Shown piece after piece: positions 5,598 through 6,491 of a stretch of 6,491 nucleotides of DNA. This stretch comes from an uncultured bacterium (GTDB taxonomy: Bacteria > Bacteroidota > Bacteroidia > Chitinophagales > CAIODY01), in contig CAIQHW010000537.1 in assembly GCA_903871715.1 (NCBI GenBank), positions 1 to 6,491 of the forward strand. The letters are read 5' to 3'. Both the position numbers and the translations under genes were made by a program. The notes beneath the pieces are model-generated. The model did not search any database and was not told the DNA's origin. It saw only the letters and a program-made list of their open reading frames with translations. Positions within the stretch are counted from its first letter, which is position 1; each line of letters begins with the position of its first letter.

Positions 5598-6191
5598 TTA
5601 CAAATGTAGCAATTGCAAAAAATCTTTCTGCTCAAATTCTACAATTTCATTTGGTATTAATTCTGGAAATTCTAATTTTTCAATGCGCACTCTTATCAAT
5701 CGAAGTGTTGGAAAGTCGCAAGCAGCGGTCATTTTACGCACTTGTCGGTTTTTTCCTTCATACAAAATCAAACTAATCCAAGTGTCTGCTACATTTTTTC
5801 TAAATCGAATGGGAGGATTTCGTGGCGGAATTTTTTGCACTTCATTTTCATCCAATAATTTGCATTTACAATGCAGCGTTTTATACATTTTGCCATCCAC
5901 ATTTATCCCCACCCCATTTTCAATTTTATGAATGAAAGCCTTGTCGGGCAAGCCCTCCACTTGTACCCAATATTCACGTTCATGTTTTTGCAATGGGTTT
6001 AACAAAGCATGATTCAACTTTTTATCGTTGGTTAATATCAACAAACCTTCGCTATCAAAATCTAATCGCCCAACTGGATAAATATCTTTTTGAAATTGAA
6101 AATCTAAATCAGCCAAAGTTTTTTTTTCACCTTCTGTGCTAAATTGGCAAAGCATTTGAAACGGTTTGTAAACGGCGTAATACTTCAACAT
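5598..6191 (-). CDS. rluE: RluE-like 23S rRNA pseudouridine synthase
   Basis: Member of the RsuA/RluB/E/F family, which converts uridine to pseudouridine in rRNA; E. coli RluE acts on U2457 of 23S rRNA. The 197-residue protein starts directly with the catalytic domain (YYAVYKPFQML, 4-14) and lacks the N-terminal S4 domain of RsuA and RluB, as RluE does. The catalytic Asp is D44 in VGRLDFDSEGLLILTND (40-56). IPPRNPPIRFR (121-131) and EGKNRQVRKMTAA (145-157) are strong family marks, the first typical of RluE-type members. The target base in this organism is inferred from homology only. The ATG at 6191 gives a normal family N-terminus. It lies 18 bp after folB and 7 bp before ribF, so it is probably the second gene seen of an operon. 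Confidence 0.88.
   Translation of the reverse strand: MLKYYAVYKPFQMLCQFSTEGEKKTLADLDFQFQKDIYPVGRLDFDSEGLLILTNDKKLNHALLNPLQKHEREYWVQVEGLPDKAFIHKIENGVGINVDGKMYKTLHCKCKLLDENEVQKIPPRNPPIRFRKNVADTWISLILYEGKNRQVRKMTAACDFPTLRLIRVRIEKLEFPELIPNEIVEFEQKDFLQLLHL
5601..5608 (-). promoter_or_regulatory. internal -7 element upstream of ribF
   Basis: The minus strand reads TACATTTG, a full match to TAnnTTTG, within the last codons and stop of the rluE-like gene. Its G lies exactly ten bases before the ribF ATG, the same spacing as at pheS. A TTTG at 5636-5633 could be the -33 element, with a rather long 24-nt spacer. It would give ribF-trmD a nearly leaderless transcript independent of the operon promoter. 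Confidence 0.45.
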
Positions 6192-6209
6192 TTTTAAAGA
6201 AAAATAAAG

Positions 6210-6491
6210 TTATTCATTGGTTTTTGAAATAGAGATACCAACTTTTTTTACATCAGGCATTTTGTGTGGCGAATGTTTAAACAGCTTGATGGTAGCAGAC
6301 ATTACAGCATCGCTTGACAGAATTTTAGTTAAAATATTTTGCGCCACAGTTTCTAACAACTTTTGTGTTCGCTTCATTTCATCTACACAAATTCGATAAG
6401 CAATTTCATAATTGAAAGTGTTTTGCAAATCGTCATTCAGGCTTTTATTTTCCGAAACTTCTATTTCCAAATCAATCGAAAACCAATGCCC
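6210..6491 (-). CDS. folB: dihydroneopterin aldolase (N-terminus beyond the window)
   Basis: Cleaves 7,8-dihydroneopterin to 6-hydroxymethyl-dihydropterin and glycolaldehyde in folate biosynthesis; the enzyme is a ring-shaped homo-oligomer. The frame is open through the right edge, giving 93 residues from GHWFSIDLEIEV, which matches the G(Q/H)xFxVDL segment of FolB. The first roughly 25 residues, with the pterin-site YHG motif, are missing. Seen are NTFNYEIAY (the DTVDY region), LLETVAQNIL with the pterin-binding Glu (codon 6353-6351), and LFKHSPHKMP with the likely catalytic Lys (codon 6278-6276), ending VGISISK. A TTG at 6470 is not the true start, because family similarity continues upstream of it. 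It precedes the rluE-like gene by 18 bp on the same strand. The operon promoter would be to the right of the window. Confidence 0.85.
   Translation of the reverse strand, partial: GHWFSIDLEIEVSENKSLNDDLQNTFNYEIAYRICVDEMKRTQKLLETVAQNILTKILSSDAVMSATIKLFKHSPHKMPDVKKVGISISKTNE

Noticed and set aside
5591..5635. Longer RibF starting 15 codons upstream
   Set aside because: The extension overlaps the end of the rluE-like gene and is not like the RibF N-terminus; the ATG at 5590 fits.

Overview
The window carries ordinary chromosomal housekeeping genes from a low-GC member of the Bacteroidota. Three things point there: TAnnTTTG-type -7 promoter elements upstream of genes, A/T-rich start regions with no evident Shine-Dalgarno sequences, and protein sequences such as a PheS with a four-Cys insert and a TlpA-like thioredoxin of Bacteroidota style. 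Class or family cannot be fixed from this stretch; a Chitinophaga/Sphingobacteria-type relative is only a guess. I see no CRISPR array, insertion sequence, phage gene, tRNA or rRNA.

Left half (+ strand). A possible tail of an upstream gene (2-43) is followed by a strong -7 element and pheS, the phenylalanyl-tRNA synthetase alpha subunit. After 36 bp comes a membrane-anchored MltD-like lytic transglycosylase. After a further 76 bp comes a secreted multidomain protein of unknown role: two copies of a small beta module flank a helical segment, and the C-terminus resembles the LecA/PA-IL lectin fold.

Middle (3149-3341). This is the one stretch that known genes do not explain. It holds a 14-bp palindrome and an 11-bp hairpin at the end of the secreted-protein gene. 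It then holds a perfect TAnnTTTG element, a GAAA-capped hairpin and a strong intrinsic terminator. Together the last three look like a transcription unit of about 65 nt for an undescribed small RNA.

Right half (- strand, read right to left). folB (cut by the window edge), an RluE-like rRNA pseudouridine synthase, ribF and trmD are packed with an 18-bp gap, a 7-bp gap and an 11-bp overlap, as in an operon. They cover folate biosynthesis, 23S rRNA modification, FMN/FAD synthesis and tRNA m1G37 methylation. A perfect -7 element at the end of the rluE-like gene suggests that ribF-trmD also has its own promoter. A TlpA-like envelope thioredoxin gene follows after 94 bp, probably with its own weak promoter, and ends on the small-RNA terminator of the opposite strand.
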